A stretch of 64,000 nt of DNA from Closterium sp. NIES-65 (lineage: Eukaryota; Streptophyta; Zygnematophyceae; Desmidiales; Closteriaceae): contig CANXME010002104.1 of assembly GCA_948144175.1 (NCBI GenBank), positions 186,001 to 250,000 on the forward strand. Reading direction: 5' to 3'. A program made the translations under genes and the position numbers. A model generated the notes under the pieces. It searched no databases and was not told where the DNA came from. It worked only from the letters and a program-made list of their open reading frames with translations. Of the stretch, positions 11,831 through 22,860 are shown piece by piece; the stretch's first letter is position 1; each line of letters begins with the position of its first letter.

Positions 11831-11915
11831 CTTGCCTCAGTCGAAAGATGGTGATAATGTTTGGTAAATCAGAGACAGGCTCATGAATTGGAACACGTTT
11901 TACATCACCGGCAAG
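11831..11915 (-). ncRNA. C/D-box snoRNA, family B copy 2
   Basis: Same architecture and same 25S guide (CACCATCTTTCGA before D box CTGA) as the copy at 11628-11709, with a different but fully paired terminal stem CTTGCC/GGCAAG and a better C box (GTGATGT). The compensatory change of both stem sides between copies supports a real RNA structure. Confidence 0.7.
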
Positions 11916-12022
11916 TGACTCTGTGAGACTGATAGTTCCAGCCAAAATAGCAAAGGTTAAAAGGCAAGCAAATTAAGGGAACCACATTTTGTAGCGCACA
12001 AAAAAGCAGGGTTTGGTGAAGA

Positions 12023-12102
12023 GAGCAGTCAGCTGGTAGTGCATGTGAGTATTCCTCAGTGTGTATCAGCACAGGTCTATGAGTTTGATCATCATGCTGC
12101 TC
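12023..12102 (-). ncRNA. C/D-box snoRNA, family A copy 2 (U25-like)
   Basis: Minus strand: stem GAGCAG/CTGCTC, consensus C box ATGATGA, D' CTGA after the 18S guide CATAGACCTGTG, a C'-like TGAGGA, then D box CTGA. It carries the same D' guide as the copies at 11508 and 12500 and differs from them mainly in the spacer between D' and D. Confidence 0.78.
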
Positions 12103-12174
12103 TGACCCATGGCAAGATGAACGATGCTGCATAGAATCAGGAAAACTAAAGGCTTAAAAATTGAAGAAGAATCC

Positions 12175-12262
12175 ATTGCCTCAGACAGAGTTGAAGTTCG
12201 GTGATTGTGTGCAATCATAGGCGTGCTCAGGAGTTTACGGAAATAAGAGCATCACTGGCAAT
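12175..12262 (-). ncRNA. C/D-box snoRNA, family C copy 1
   Basis: Minus strand: terminal stem ATTGCC/GGCAAT, C box GTGATGC, internal CTGA (D') followed by a C'-like ATGATTG, and D box CTGA beside the 3' stem. Guide segments before D' (TTCCGTAAACTC) and before D (CACCGAACTTCAACTC) are shared with the copy at 12741-12824; I could not match either to an rRNA site from memory. Confidence 0.62.
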
Positions 12263-12499
12263 ATGGCAGGACCGAGCTGTGGGGAAATCTTACGAGTTGC
12301 AAAGGTGAAGAAAAAAACCAGGATTGAGGTGCTTTGAGACACCTCAAAACACAAGCACTGAGGTGCAAAAGTACGACTTGACGAACAGCAGTGGACTGAG
12401 TAATCGAACAGCTGCAGTCGAAGACAACAATGAAAGACTCAAAACAGAGGGACAAACACAGGACCAGACGGCCCAATGGCAAACAAGAGTGGTGACCGG

Positions 12500-12578
12500 A
12501 GCAGTCAGCTGGTAGTGCATGTGAGTACTCATCACTGTGAATCAGCACAGGTCTATGAGGTTGATCATCATGCTGCTC
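12500..12578 (-). ncRNA. C/D-box snoRNA, family A copy 3 (U25-like)
   Basis: Minus strand: stem GAGCAG/CTGCTC, C box ATGATGA, D' guide CATAGACCTGTG for 18S rRNA, D box CTGA. It is the third copy of the family in about 1.1 kb; order along the cluster is A-B-B-A-C-A-C in plus coordinates. Confidence 0.76.
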
Positions 12579-12740
12579 CTATCGACCACATTGAATTCCG
12601 ACTCACTTACAGCAGGCACGGCACCGGGAGCAAGACGTGCCTGAACTGAAACGCACAGGCTGCTGTTTCAAGCAGCAACACAGAGACATGTCACAGATAT
12701 TTGGACTCGTAAAAAGAAGAGGGGGCTCGAGAAGGAATAA

Positions 12741-12824
12741 TTTGCCTCAGTAGAGTTGAAGTTCGGTGATGTGTGCAATCACAGGCACGCTCAGGAGTTT
12801 ACGGAAAATGAGCATCACTGGCAA
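12741..12824 (-). ncRNA. C/D-box snoRNA, family C copy 2
   Basis: Minus strand: terminal stem TTTGCC/GGCAAA, C box GTGATGC, D' CTGA after TTCCGTAAACTC, D box CTGA. The stem differs from the 12175 copy at its outer pair but stays complementary. The few bases just before the D box also differ, so the two copies might address neighbouring nucleotides. Confidence 0.62.
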
Positions 12825-13096
12825 ATGACTCAACCGAACGGAAGAACATGTTAACGCCGCACCCAGAAAGAAAGGAGCCTTGGACGAGGACGAGACGAGG
12901 TGAACCAGAATGTCACTGACCTGTGACATCAGAAGCGCGGAGCTGGGGATGGTGATGGTGAGTCCATGGGGGTCAAGAGCTGAGGTCAGCCGATTTCACG
13001 CCAGGTCAGCGAAGCCAAGCGCCACTGAAGCCAGGTCAGCAGCAGCGAAGCCAAGTCCACATCAAATGAAGTCGAGTTAAAGGCAGAGAAGCGGAG

Positions 13097-15872
13097 TCAA
13101 CGCCATTCAAACGGGTCAGCAAGGGTGTACGAGAGCCGCATGGCACTGTCCGCTGCTTCCAGGATCCTTCGCTTCGCCTCCAGGTAGGTGAGATACGGCA
13201 AGCCCGGGTCCAACATTCGAGTGAGAGGCAGCTCTAAAGGCTGCAGCACACAAGCACCAAGCACGAACATGCAGGCACCGAGCACACACCGAGCACGCAC
13301 CATGCAAGCACCAAGCATGCAACAGGAACAAACCAGAAAGACACAAGAGCAGCAGGCACCAGCACAGAGCAGGCACCAGCACAAAGCAGGCACCCAGCAA
13401 GCGTCCAAGCCCAGGCCACACATTGAGTTAATAAAGCAACCAAAGAACCAAGAGACAGCGAACAGATGTGAGAGAACTGATGGGAAGCATTGGGAACAAG
13501 CATTGGGAACAAGCATTGGGAAGAGGTGATGGGGCAACGGACGAGAACCGATAAATCTTGTGAAATATACTGTGATCTCCTTCTCACCTGAATGGTTGAA
13601 TCCTTCTCCACTTCTTTCGCAAACTCCGTCGTCTCTGCTCCAAACCCTGTCCCCCTCGGACCCCAATAGTGGTGCATGCGCAGGTGAGCGGGGTCCGCGC
13701 GCTCAGTTGCGCCCACGGCCATGGGGAAGAAGTGCGGAGCCACGCGCATGTCCGCCCACTGCTCCACCGCCTCCACGCGCACGATGGGCTTGGAGCGCTG
13801 CAGGTGCTGCCGCCAGTTCGCTAAGTGCTGGCACTTAATAAAGCGGCGGAAGAGCAGGGAGGAGCGAGGGGCTTCGCTGTTGCCTACGAAGAAAATGTTT
13901 GGCGCGAGAACCTGAAAATGGGATCAAAACGGTTGAAATGGGGCAGAGTTGAAGACGGGTTAAGGGTCGGAACATCGGATGCGAGGGGAGCCGGGTAGAC
14001 AGACGGGAACAGACACGCGAAGGCACAGCTCAATAACGAAACAAATTCACGCATGACGCAATCGGCCACGCGCAAGACGCGTACCTGGGTGACGGAGGGA
14101 TCCGCGAGCGAGACGTTGCGCATGAAGCGGTAGAGGAAGCCCGCGCGGAGGTCCCGAGGGTCGAAAACGAACTCGTCGACGTCGCAGAAGACCACCCATG
14201 TGGACGCGTTGCGATACTCCTTGAGGTAGTGCAGTATCGCGCCGTTCTGCTCGGGAAAGACGTTGTACGCGGCGCTGAGAATGCGGTGCAGCGGGAGGTA
14301 GGTGACGTAGCCCGCGCGGATGAAGGGCCCGAGGGCTTCCGCCTGGCGTTCCGAAGCGTCGTGCGCGCAGTCGTACCAGAAGACGTGCTCCACGCCGGCC
14401 AGCCGGGTGAAGGCCACCCACTGCACGACGACAACACCAAGCATGCATTTCACGCCAGGAATCATTCAGCCAGTCACCGAACACGACCCATTCACACCAC
14501 ACCAGACCAGCAAACCACACCGAAGGGATAAGGTCGTGAGAGAATGAAGGTGCCAGTGCAACGACGGCGATGACTATGGAGATGTGAAGCCAGCAAGTCA
14601 GGACGGCGAGCATATCCAGGGGGGTATTTGAAAAAACGGTATCAACAGCGGGTGTGGGGATGGGGAGGAAGAGGGGGGAGGGGAGGGGGGAAGTCGTAAG
14701 GGAAGTGAAGAGGAGTGTACGAGATATTATAGGAAGAGCATGTGCGGAGGCTAACCTGCCAGATTTCAAAAGATGAGAAATTGAGACGGTCGCCGCGGAA
14801 GACGCGATTGTACACCATGGCAGAGAGAAAATACTTGGGAGAGGTCGGCACTCTCCGAGAAGCAGGCAGACCAGATGTTTCGACCGTCATGTTCGCCGAG
14901 GCATCGCTCAGAAGCTGCCTAGAAATGTCACCAGACAATGCTTGATCCGTCGAGAGCGTTGTGAGAAAATCCGGGTTCCCGGCAGCACCGCCAGCCTGAT
15001 CTGCAACTTCAGCGTCCTCAGCGCCGTCAGTCACCGGATCACGCACTACCCTGCCGTCTGTTACCGCAGCGTTTGGAGCAGCGCTGTCCGCCGTTTGCGT
15101 TTGCCTCTGCAGGCTGTTCTGCTCGCGTAGGTGCTGGTAAATGGGAGGCTCGTCCCGGCGAATCACGGTCTCCTCCGGAAGCGGAAGAGCGTCGACAAAA
15201 GGGTGAGCAGCGAGATGCAGTCCATCTGGCTCTGGGTGCCCAATGGCCTCGAAATCAGCGTCGTCCGCAGATCTGAAAATGCGGTGCGATGAGAGGACGG
15301 TACACTTCAAATTAACCAACAAATTGTGGAAATCCATAACAGCCTGGATAGGAAATTAGCAGTAACGGAGGAAAGCCTTGCAGAAGCTGAAGTTGGATAA
15401 AACCTTACAGTGTGGGAAGTCTTCTTGCCAATGCATCAAGCTTAGTGCGGAGATCCGAGAGAATCACATTGGCGCGCGAAAGATCGGCTGGCGTAGAGCC
15501 CGTAGGAGCTCGGACACCAACTTGCTTCACTCCTTTGCTGTTGTCAGTTCGTGACTGCTCTGCAATGCCTGCCTGGATAAAGGGAGATAATTAATTTATT
15601 GGATAATACTAGATATGCAACATGCGCGACTGGTATGTAGTGAATTGATGAATGGTCAGTGTGTTGCAGTTCACCATGGCAGTGCCGCCGACGCCTGATG
15701 AAGCCTCGCGAAGGAACGGCGCTGAGAACCGGTACGCAAGATGCTGCAGAAGCATGGTGGTAATGACGCCTAGCAGCACGTTGGAAGAGCAGCGTAGGTG
15801 CTGATGCATCGACGGTCCACGTGACGTCCAAGCCGGCGCCATAGCAGGTGCAGATGCCATCGTGGCTGGCAA
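13097..15872 (-). CDS. GT92-like (DUF23-type) glycosyltransferase, 6 exons
   Basis: Probable type II membrane glycosyltransferase of the Golgi; acceptor sugar unknown. Inferred exons in transcript order: 15872-15675, 15572-15409, 15272-14756, 14420-14085, 13911-13588, 13240-13097; phases agree and the sum is 1683 nt (560 aa plus stop). A moderately hydrophobic segment near residues 30-50 could be the signal anchor (an alternative start is 15860). A low-complexity stem follows. The catalytic part begins with WVAFTRLAGVEHVFWYD (from residue 294), reaches the metal-binding-type motif CDVDEFVF near 373-378, continues with APNIFFVGNSEAPRSS and RMHHYWGPRGTGF near 480-500, and ends in DPFEWR. This order resembles GT92 proteins, which include GALS galactan synthases. 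The conserved segment usually just before the tryptophan of exon 4 was not found, so a small exon may be missing from this model. The exon 1 donor is the least certain junction. Confidence 0.75.
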
Positions 15873-16612
15873 TTCGGGTCTAGATGCAAATTTTGAAATG
15901 ACGCATGCCCGACAGCATGCTAACTACTTCGCAGGAATCACGACGATGCGATGTGAGGAAAAGCCCAACGACACGCATCACCTCGTGCCTTCTAGCGACA
16001 GTGGGCCTTCAGCTTGGAAAGGTATATACAACCCTACCAGAGATGAGAACAAGCAGGGCTTGAACTAGCAGGAACAACCTGGCCGCCAAAACGAACCCTC
16101 GGAACTACCGCACATAGACAGTACCGCGTGGTTGCCTGCCTGACTGGTGGTCACCTCCAAGATAAATGTAATATTGGGTAACTGTAGAAAATGAAGGGTC
16201 AAAGCAAAACGACTAGATAAACAACTTTGGCATGCTGTATAACGAATCAATTTTGCATCACTTAGATAAAGAAGCACGATGTTAGCAATATTAGTGTACC
16301 GAATCAATCTTTTGAGCATGGCATGCCTTGAAGTTTGGGGTTGCCATGCTTGAATCAACTAGGTCTTATTGCCCTATAAAACGCAGCAGACTCATCCATA
16401 CTAGTAGTTGTATGCGACTCGACTACATTCCGGTAACAATCAGATATATGCGCAATGCCAGCTATGCCCACCCACAATGCCCTACCACAGCGCACCAGTT
16501 ACAACAACGTACTGGTTACCATAACTCACCAGTTACCATAATGTACACGTTACCATAACACACCATTACAATAATGTAAGCGTTACCATTAGACACCGTT
16601 ACCTTCCGCGTT
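15873..16612. other. Intergenic stretch with a short degenerate GTTACCATAA repeat
   Basis: About 16490-16610 carries several imperfect copies of a GTTACCATAA-like motif at roughly 15-25-bp spacing. Upstream of it I see no gene; the first part probably contains the promoter of the minus-strand glycosyltransferase. Confidence 0.5.
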
Positions 16613-16996
16613 TCTGGGTTGGAAGCGCTCGTTCCAAGCGTTTTTCTTCCGCCGGGTCATGTGGCTCCATTTGTCTGGGCCTACTGCCAAGCCAGCAAGG
16701 GCGTGTGAGGGTTGCGAGCATTTTCGGTCATCGGCGCTTGCGAATGAAGAGTGCCCGCTGCAATTAATGCAGATGTGCGGATCCTTCCGCGTTATGAGGC
16801 TGGAAGCGCTCGTTTCGAGCGTTTTCTTCTGCCGGGTCATGTGGCTGCACTTGTCTTGGCTTATTGCCAAGCCAGCAAGGGCGTGGGAGGGTTGCGAGCA
16901 TCATCGGCCATCGACGCTCGCGAATGAAGAGCGCCCGCTGCACTTCCTGCACATGTGCGAATCCTTCTGCATTTTGGGGCTGGAAGCGCTCGTTCC
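16613..16996. repeat. 180-bp satellite, block 1 (about 2 units)
   Basis: Units share landmarks TCATGTGGCTGC, GCAAGGGCGTGGGAGGGTT, GAATGAAGAGCGCCCGCTG and GGCTGGAAGCGCTCGTTCC. The landmark TCATGTGG recurs at 16657 and 16837, giving the 180-bp period. The block is cut at GTTCC by the LTR-type insertion at 16997. Confidence 0.95.
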
Positions 16997-18061
16997 TGCG
17001 GTGATAACTGCAGCAACGGAAGCTAGATTACGTGCTAGGCACGGGTGCTCGTGTGATCTCTGCGTTCGTTGTTCCTTAGTCGTTTTCCTAGTGCACACAC
17101 TGCTTGCTAGTTCACGGGGCAATTTGGCAAGAGTTTCACTACGAAAGGTTGACAACAATGGTTGCAACAACATTTGCAACACAGACTACAGCAGAGCTAG
17201 CTAGGCTGCTGGTCGACCTCCAGCGCAGCATGGTCGACCGCGCTCCAGCGCAGGAACGCTCGCACCGCTCCAACGTTGCAGAGTAGCGGTGCGCCAGCGT
17301 TGCAAGTCCACGGTGTGCCAACGCTGCAGCAAGTCGGCTGCACAACGTTGCACCCGCAGGACAACGGTGCACCAGCTTGGCAGGTGTGTGCGGCTGGTTG
17401 GTGCTCCACACCTTGTCACGCGCACAGTGCAGACGCCTGGCAGACTCCACGCCAACGACTGCGCCCACCAGCCACGTCGACCCCGGGATACCATCGCCGA
17501 TGTCGGCCTCGTAGACGTCACCCCGGCGACGCTCGTGCATGTCGCCCGGGTATCCCGGTCGGCCGGGCAACCACACCTGGTCGATTAACTCGATCGGTCG
17601 CCGGCTGCACAAGCCCGGCGTCCCCAATGTTCGGCGCCCACCACCTCGGCGCCCTGTTGCCCGACGCTCAGCTGCCCGACTTCCTACTCCTCGACGACCT
17701 CCAGCTCGGCGTCACCAGTCTCCCCTGTCGTGGTCGACGTCGACCCCTGGTCGACGATATGGTCGACCACCAGGTCGACGATACCCCTGGTCGACCAACC
17801 ACCAGGTCGACCAGCAGCCATGTCAGCCGGCCACCCAAGTCGACTGCCCCAAGTCGGCGTCACTAAGTCGACGCCCACATAGGTCAACCTCCCCGAAGAT
17901 GGCGCCCCCGAAGTCGACGCCCTTGCAATGGCCCCCGTGCAGGTCGATTAACCCCGTCGACCTGTTCGCCCACTTCTGTAGGTTGGCTGCTCCCTTCACA
18001 CCCGACCACGAAGTCGGCTCCGCCCAAGCGAGAACGGGACCACACCCAACTCCCGTTGACA
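16997..18061 (-). mobile_element. LTR-type insertion (solo LTR or small LTR element), related to the copia at 29617-32736
   Basis: The sequence begins TG and ends CA and is flanked by the 5-bp duplication GTTCC (16992-16996 and 18062-18066) inside a satellite unit. Its minus-strand start (TGTCAACGGGAGTTG) matches the segment at 32619 that follows the plus-strand copia, so it is probably a solo LTR of that family about 1.07 kb long. The body is rich in GGTCGACC-like motifs. No polymerase domain is seen. Confidence 0.7.
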
Positions 18062-18909
18062 GTTCCAAGCATTTTTCTTCCACTAGGTCACAAAGCTGCG
18101 CTTGTCTGGGCCTATGCCAAGCCAGTAAGGGCGTGGGAGGGTTGCAAGCATCATCGGTCATCGGCCCTCGCGAATGAAGAGCGCCAGCTACACTTCCTGC
18201 ACATGTGCAGATCCGCGTTTTGGGGCTGGAAGCGCTCGTTACGAGTGTTTTCTTCCGCCGGGTCACATGGCTGCGCTTGTCTGGGCCGATTGCCAAGCCA
18301 GCAAGGGCGTAGGAGGGTTGCGAGCATCATCGGTCATCGGCGCTCGCGAATGAAGAGCGCCCGCTGCACTTCCTGCAGATGGGCGAATCCTTCCGCATTT
18401 TGGGGCTGGAAGAGCTCGTTCCGAGCGTTTTTCTTCCGCCGGGTGACGTAGCTGCGCTTGTCTAGGCCAATTGCTATGCCAGCAAGGGCGTGGGAGGGTT
18501 GGGAGCATCATCGGTCATCGGCCCTCGTGAATGAAGAGCCCCCGCTGCACTCCCTACACATGTGCAGATCCTTCCGCGTTCTGGGGCTGCAAGCGTCCGT
18601 TCCAAGCGTTTTTCTTCGCCGGGTCACGTGCCTGCGCTTGTCTGGGCCTATTGCCAAGCCATCAAGGGCGTGGGAGGGTTGCAAGCATCATCAGTCATCG
18701 GCTCTCGCGAATGAAGAGCCCCCGCCGCACTTCCTGCACATGTGCAGATCCTCCCGCGTTTTGGGGCTGGAAGCGCTCGTTCCGAGCGTTATTCTTCCGC
18801 CGGGTCACGTGCCTGTGCTTGTCTGGGCCTATTGCCAAGCTAGCAAGGGCGTGGGAGGGTTGCGAGCATCATCGGTCATCGGCGCTCGCGAATAAAGAGC
18901 CCCCGCTGG
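18062..18909. repeat. 180-bp satellite, block 2 (about 4.7 units)
   Basis: This continues block 1 after the insertion. Most units keep GCAAGGGCGTGGGAGGGTT and GCGCTCGTTCCGAGCG, an inverted repeat (CGCTCG/CGAGCG). Open frames across the block are by-products of the repeat. Confidence 0.95.
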
Positions 18910-19721
18910 AAGTGCAGCGAGGGCTCTCCTCGCCGTCGGTTTTTCTGACGCAAATCACACAATGCGCCTGGCTGCTCGTACAACAGTCGTTTTCCACGTG
19001 CTGCTACCCGAATTCTTCGCGCACAGTGACTACGCGCCACTTGCCGAAGACCTCCAGCGGACTCATGCGCAACGTGATGAAAATGCCCGATGTCACATGC
19101 TGCATGCAGTCCCACTCCGAAAATATCGTGCGCAGTTGACGATCACGTGCCGACGCCAACTCGCTCCATGGATGCTTCTGGCAATTTCGGACGTGCGCCG
19201 ACAACGAGGCTGCCGACGTCAGCAGCGACATAGAAACAACTACGAAATTGATAAAAAACGCAACAGTTAACTCACGCAATTCAATGCGCCGACAGCAAAA
19301 GCTGTCCGCCACCCGGGGGGAGGTAGGCCACGGTCCATCTCAACCGTCGAGGGCAAGGATCCGTCGGTGCCGCAGGAGCGCCTTGAAATTTATGGCCGCT
19401 AGGAGCAACAACCCGTTCTCCTGGCCACTCTTGCGCTGCTCTTGTCACCACGGCATCCTTCCCTGTCCCCCCCCCCCGAGGAGTATTACACTCTGTGATT
19501 ACAATCTGATGAAACAATGAAGAAAGCGAGCCTTTATAGGACAAAAACTAGCTAGGAGAGAACCTTGTGATGTGCGTGGCTTGGAAATGTCGCGATTGGT
19601 GATGGGCGACTCGGAAGTGGTTCGGGCCGAAATGTAGGCCGAACCTGGAACTAACGCGAAGTGCTCGGGGCTGTCCTCGCTAGGAGCATCTTCAACAGTA
19701 ATGAATTGTATATTCATTACA
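18910..19721. other. Unidentified insertion within the 180-bp satellite
   Basis: The satellite stops mid-unit at about 18910 and resumes mid-unit at about 19722. The 0.8 kb between has no recognised domain and no clear terminal repeats or target duplication by eye. A run of ten C occurs near 19470. It could be a DNA-transposon remnant or unrelated DNA. Confidence 0.45.
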
Positions 19722-20955
19722 AAGGGCGTGAGAGAGTTGCGAGCATCATCGGTCATCGGCGCTCGCGAATGAAGAGCGCCCACTGCACTTCCAGCACATG
19801 TGCGGATCCTTCCGCGTTGAAGGGCTGGAAGCGCTCGTTCCGAGTGTTTTTCTTCATTCGGGTCACGTGCCTGCGCTTGTCTGGGCCTATTGCCAGACGA
19901 GCAAGAGCATGGGAGGGTTGCGAGCATCATCGGTCATCTGCGCTCGCAAATGAAGAGCGCCCGCTGCACTTCCTGCACATGTGCAGATCCTTCCGCGTTT
20001 TGGGGCTGGAAGCGCTCGTTCCAAGCATTTTTCTTCCACTAAGTCACGTGGCTGCACTTGTCTGGGCCTATTGCCAAGCCAGCAAGGGCGTGGGAGGGTT
20101 GTGAGCATCGTCGGTCATCGGCACTCGCGAATGAAGAGCGCCGCTGCACTCCTTGAAAATGTGCGGATCCTTTCGCGTTTTGGGGCTGGAAGCGCTCGTT
20201 CCGAGCGTTTTTATTCTGCCGGGTCACGTGGCTGCGCTTGTGTGGGCCTATTGCCAAGCCAGCAAGGGCGTGGGAGGGTTCCGAGCATCATTGGTCATCG
20301 GCGCTCGCGAATGAAGAACGCCCGCTACACTTCATGCACATGTGCTGATCCTTCCGCGTTTTGGGGCTGGAAGCGCTGGTTCCGAGCGTTTTCTTCCGCC
20401 GGGTCATGTGGTTGCGGCTATCTAGGCTAATTGCCAAGCCAGCAAGGGCGTGGGAGGGTTGCGAGCATCATCGGTCATTGGCCCTCGCGAATGAAGAGCG
20501 CCCGCTGCACTTCCTGCACATGTGCGGATCCTTCAACGTTTTGGGGCTTGAAGCGCTCGTTCCGAGCGTTCTCTTCCGCTAAGTCATGTGGCTGCGCTTG
20601 TCTGGGCTTATTGCCAAGCCAGCAAGGGCGTGGGAGGGTTGCGAGCACCATCGGTCATCGGCACTCGCGAATGAAGAGCGCCGCTGCACTCCTTGAACAT
20701 GTTCGGATCCTTTCGCGTTTTGGGGCTGGAAGCGCTCGTTCCTAGCGTTTTTATTCTGCCGGGTCACGTGGCTACGGTTGTGTGGGCCTATTGCCAAGCC
20801 AGCAAGGGCGTGGGAGGGTTGCGAGCATCATTGGTTATCGGCGCTCGCGAATGAAGGGCGCCCGCTACACTTCATGCACATGTGCTGATCCTTCCGCGTT
20901 TTGGGGCTGGAAGCGCTCGATCCGAGCGTTTTTCTTCCGCTGGGTCACGTGGCAT
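19722..20955. repeat. 180-bp satellite, block 3 (about 7 units)
   Basis: Same unit as blocks 1 and 2. Some units pair up by shared variants (for example ATTCTGCCGGGTCACGTGG at about 20213 and 20753), hinting at a higher-order arrangement of about three units. The block ends at GGGTCACGTGGC, joined directly to the 173-bp satellite. Confidence 0.95.
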
Positions 20956-21140
20956 CCAACGACCCGAATGTTTTTGCATACTCGGATGGCCCATGTTTAA
21001 ATGCACCAATCAGCAACTTCAGATTGGTTTGCGCGCAGAGAAAAGATCGGCGCCCGCGATGACGGTCGTGCCTGCCGACAAATGCTAAGGAAGCGCATGG
21101 ATCCCTATAGGCGTAGGGAAAATCATCGAACGACACGAAT
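20956..21140. repeat. 173-bp satellite, block 1 (about 1 unit)
   Basis: This block contains ATCCAACGACCCGAAT, CTTCAGATTGGTTTGCGCG and GCGCATGGATCCCTATA, the landmarks of the 173-bp unit. It abuts the 180-bp satellite and is cut at CGAAT by the element at 21141. Confidence 0.9.
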
Positions 21141-21946
21141 TGACAAAATTTGAAGAAAGAAGAGGGCTTGACTAGCAAGAATGGGGATACAAATAGCAAA
21201 CCCTAACAGGGTTGTACTCGCTATAGAGCACCCCACTACAGGCTAGATAAGAACATTCTGACACACCCCCATAGCCAAAGTGGGGTGTAATCAGCAGAGC
21301 AAGCAAAGCAGTACAAGCTCAGGGTGGATCACAATGTCACCACACATTCTGAGCACAAGTTCAAGAAGCAATAGTTTAAAGTTAAGAATTATGAGCAAAG
21401 CTAGAGGCTATCGCAGAGGGCAAGTGAGGAGGAGGAGGCGAGAGTGAGAGGAAAGGAGATAGGAGGCAACGGATGAAGCTGCAGACACACGGGCAACAGG
21501 AGGCAGACTGGCACAACGGCTACCGGACGAAGCCCCCGGACTACAGGGGTAACTGGCCCCGCGGCTAAAGTAGCGGCAGACAAGCAACGGACCCACGGGC
21601 GGCTGGCACAGCTGGCTACGACTGAGCTACCGGACGAAGCCCCCGGACTACAGGTGCTGCTAGCGACACAGCGGCATCCTTCATTCAGCTCCCCAAACAG
21701 TCTCACCCCCCCTTGCACACACCCCCTACTGCACCCCTAGGGTCACTCACACCCCACCCCCTAGCACGACTCCAGCGACTCCCACACACCCACCCCCCTC
21801 AGCGGCAGCTGCAGCAGTGGGAGACAGAGGAGGAGGAGGCGAAGGGGAGACCACACACCCGCCACCCCCATACTCGCCACCCCCTACTCGCCACTCCCCA
21901 AACCCTAACTCAGGCAGGGCGGGATGGCAGGTAGGGAGGTTACGGG

Positions 21947-21988
<42 letters not shown>

Positions 21989-22860
21989 ACCGACGCGCGG
22001 CCGCCCAGGGCGCCAAGACAGGCAGCAGAAGGGAGGGCGGCGCTCGCCCCCCTCCCCCAGGCCCCCGAGGGAGCCGCGACGGGCGACGGGAAAAGGGGGG
22101 GGGGGGGCGCAGGCGGGGCCGGGGCCGGGACTGGCAGCGCACGGGCGGCGACGGGTCGGAGCAGCTGCGCGGGGCCGGGACGGGCGGCGCACGGGCGGCA
22201 ACGGGCCGGGGCAGCGGCGCACGGGCGTCGACGAGCCGGGGCAGCGGCGCACGAGCGTCGTGGGGCCGGGACAGCGGCGCACGGGCGGCGACGGGCCGGG
22301 GCTGGCGGCGCACGGGCGGCGACGGGCCGGAGCAGCTGCGCGGGGCCGGGACGGGCGGTGCACGGGCGGCGACAGGCCGGGGCAGCGGCGCACGGGCGTC
22401 GACGAGCCGGGGCAGCGGCGCACGGGCGTCGACGGGCCGGCGCGCGGGTCCCCGTCGCCCGTCGCAGCGCCTCCCGAGGGCGACGCGCCGAGCGACGAGG
22501 CAGAAGCCCGCCGCGCGCCTCGGGGCGCACAGCGGGCAGAGAACCGCCGCGCGCCTCGGGGCGCACGGCGGGCAGAAAACCGCCGCGCGCCTCGGGGCGC
22601 ACGGTAGGAAGAAAAACTGCCGCACGCCACGGGGCGTGCGGCACAGAGAGTAGAAGTGGAAGTTGCAGCGGAAGCAACGAGGTGGTGGTAACTCACCCAC
22701 AGGATCGATCCAAGGGGATCGACCTGCTCTGATAGCATGACAAAATTTGAAGAAAGAAGAGGGCTTGACTAGCAAGAATGGGGATACAAATAGCAAACCC
22801 TAACAGGGTTGTACTCGCTATAGAGCACCCCACTACAGGCTAGATAAGAACATTCTGACA
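21141..22860 (-). mobile_element. Small non-autonomous LTR element, GC-rich interior (family G, copy 1)
   Basis: Direct terminal repeats of 123 bp (21141-21263 and 22738-22860), TG...CA ends, and a 5-bp target duplication CGAAT on both sides. On the minus strand a primer-binding site resembling initiator tRNA-Met (TGCTATCAGAGC) follows the 5' LTR, and a purine tract (TATGGGGGTG) precedes the 3' LTR. The interior has no recognisable gag or pol. It is built of GC-rich repeats and contains a 38-base G run. The terminal repeats are nearly identical, so the insertion looks fairly young. Confidence 0.88.
21950..21987. repeat. Uninterrupted run of 38 G
   Basis: This homopolymer lies inside the small LTR element. 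Its exact length is likely unreliable because such runs are prone to sequencing and replication slippage. Confidence 0.9.

Noticed and set aside
21817-22653. Arg/Gly-rich open frames of 230-350 codons on both strands
   Set aside because: Products of GC-rich repeats in a non-autonomous LTR element; no gag or pol motif.
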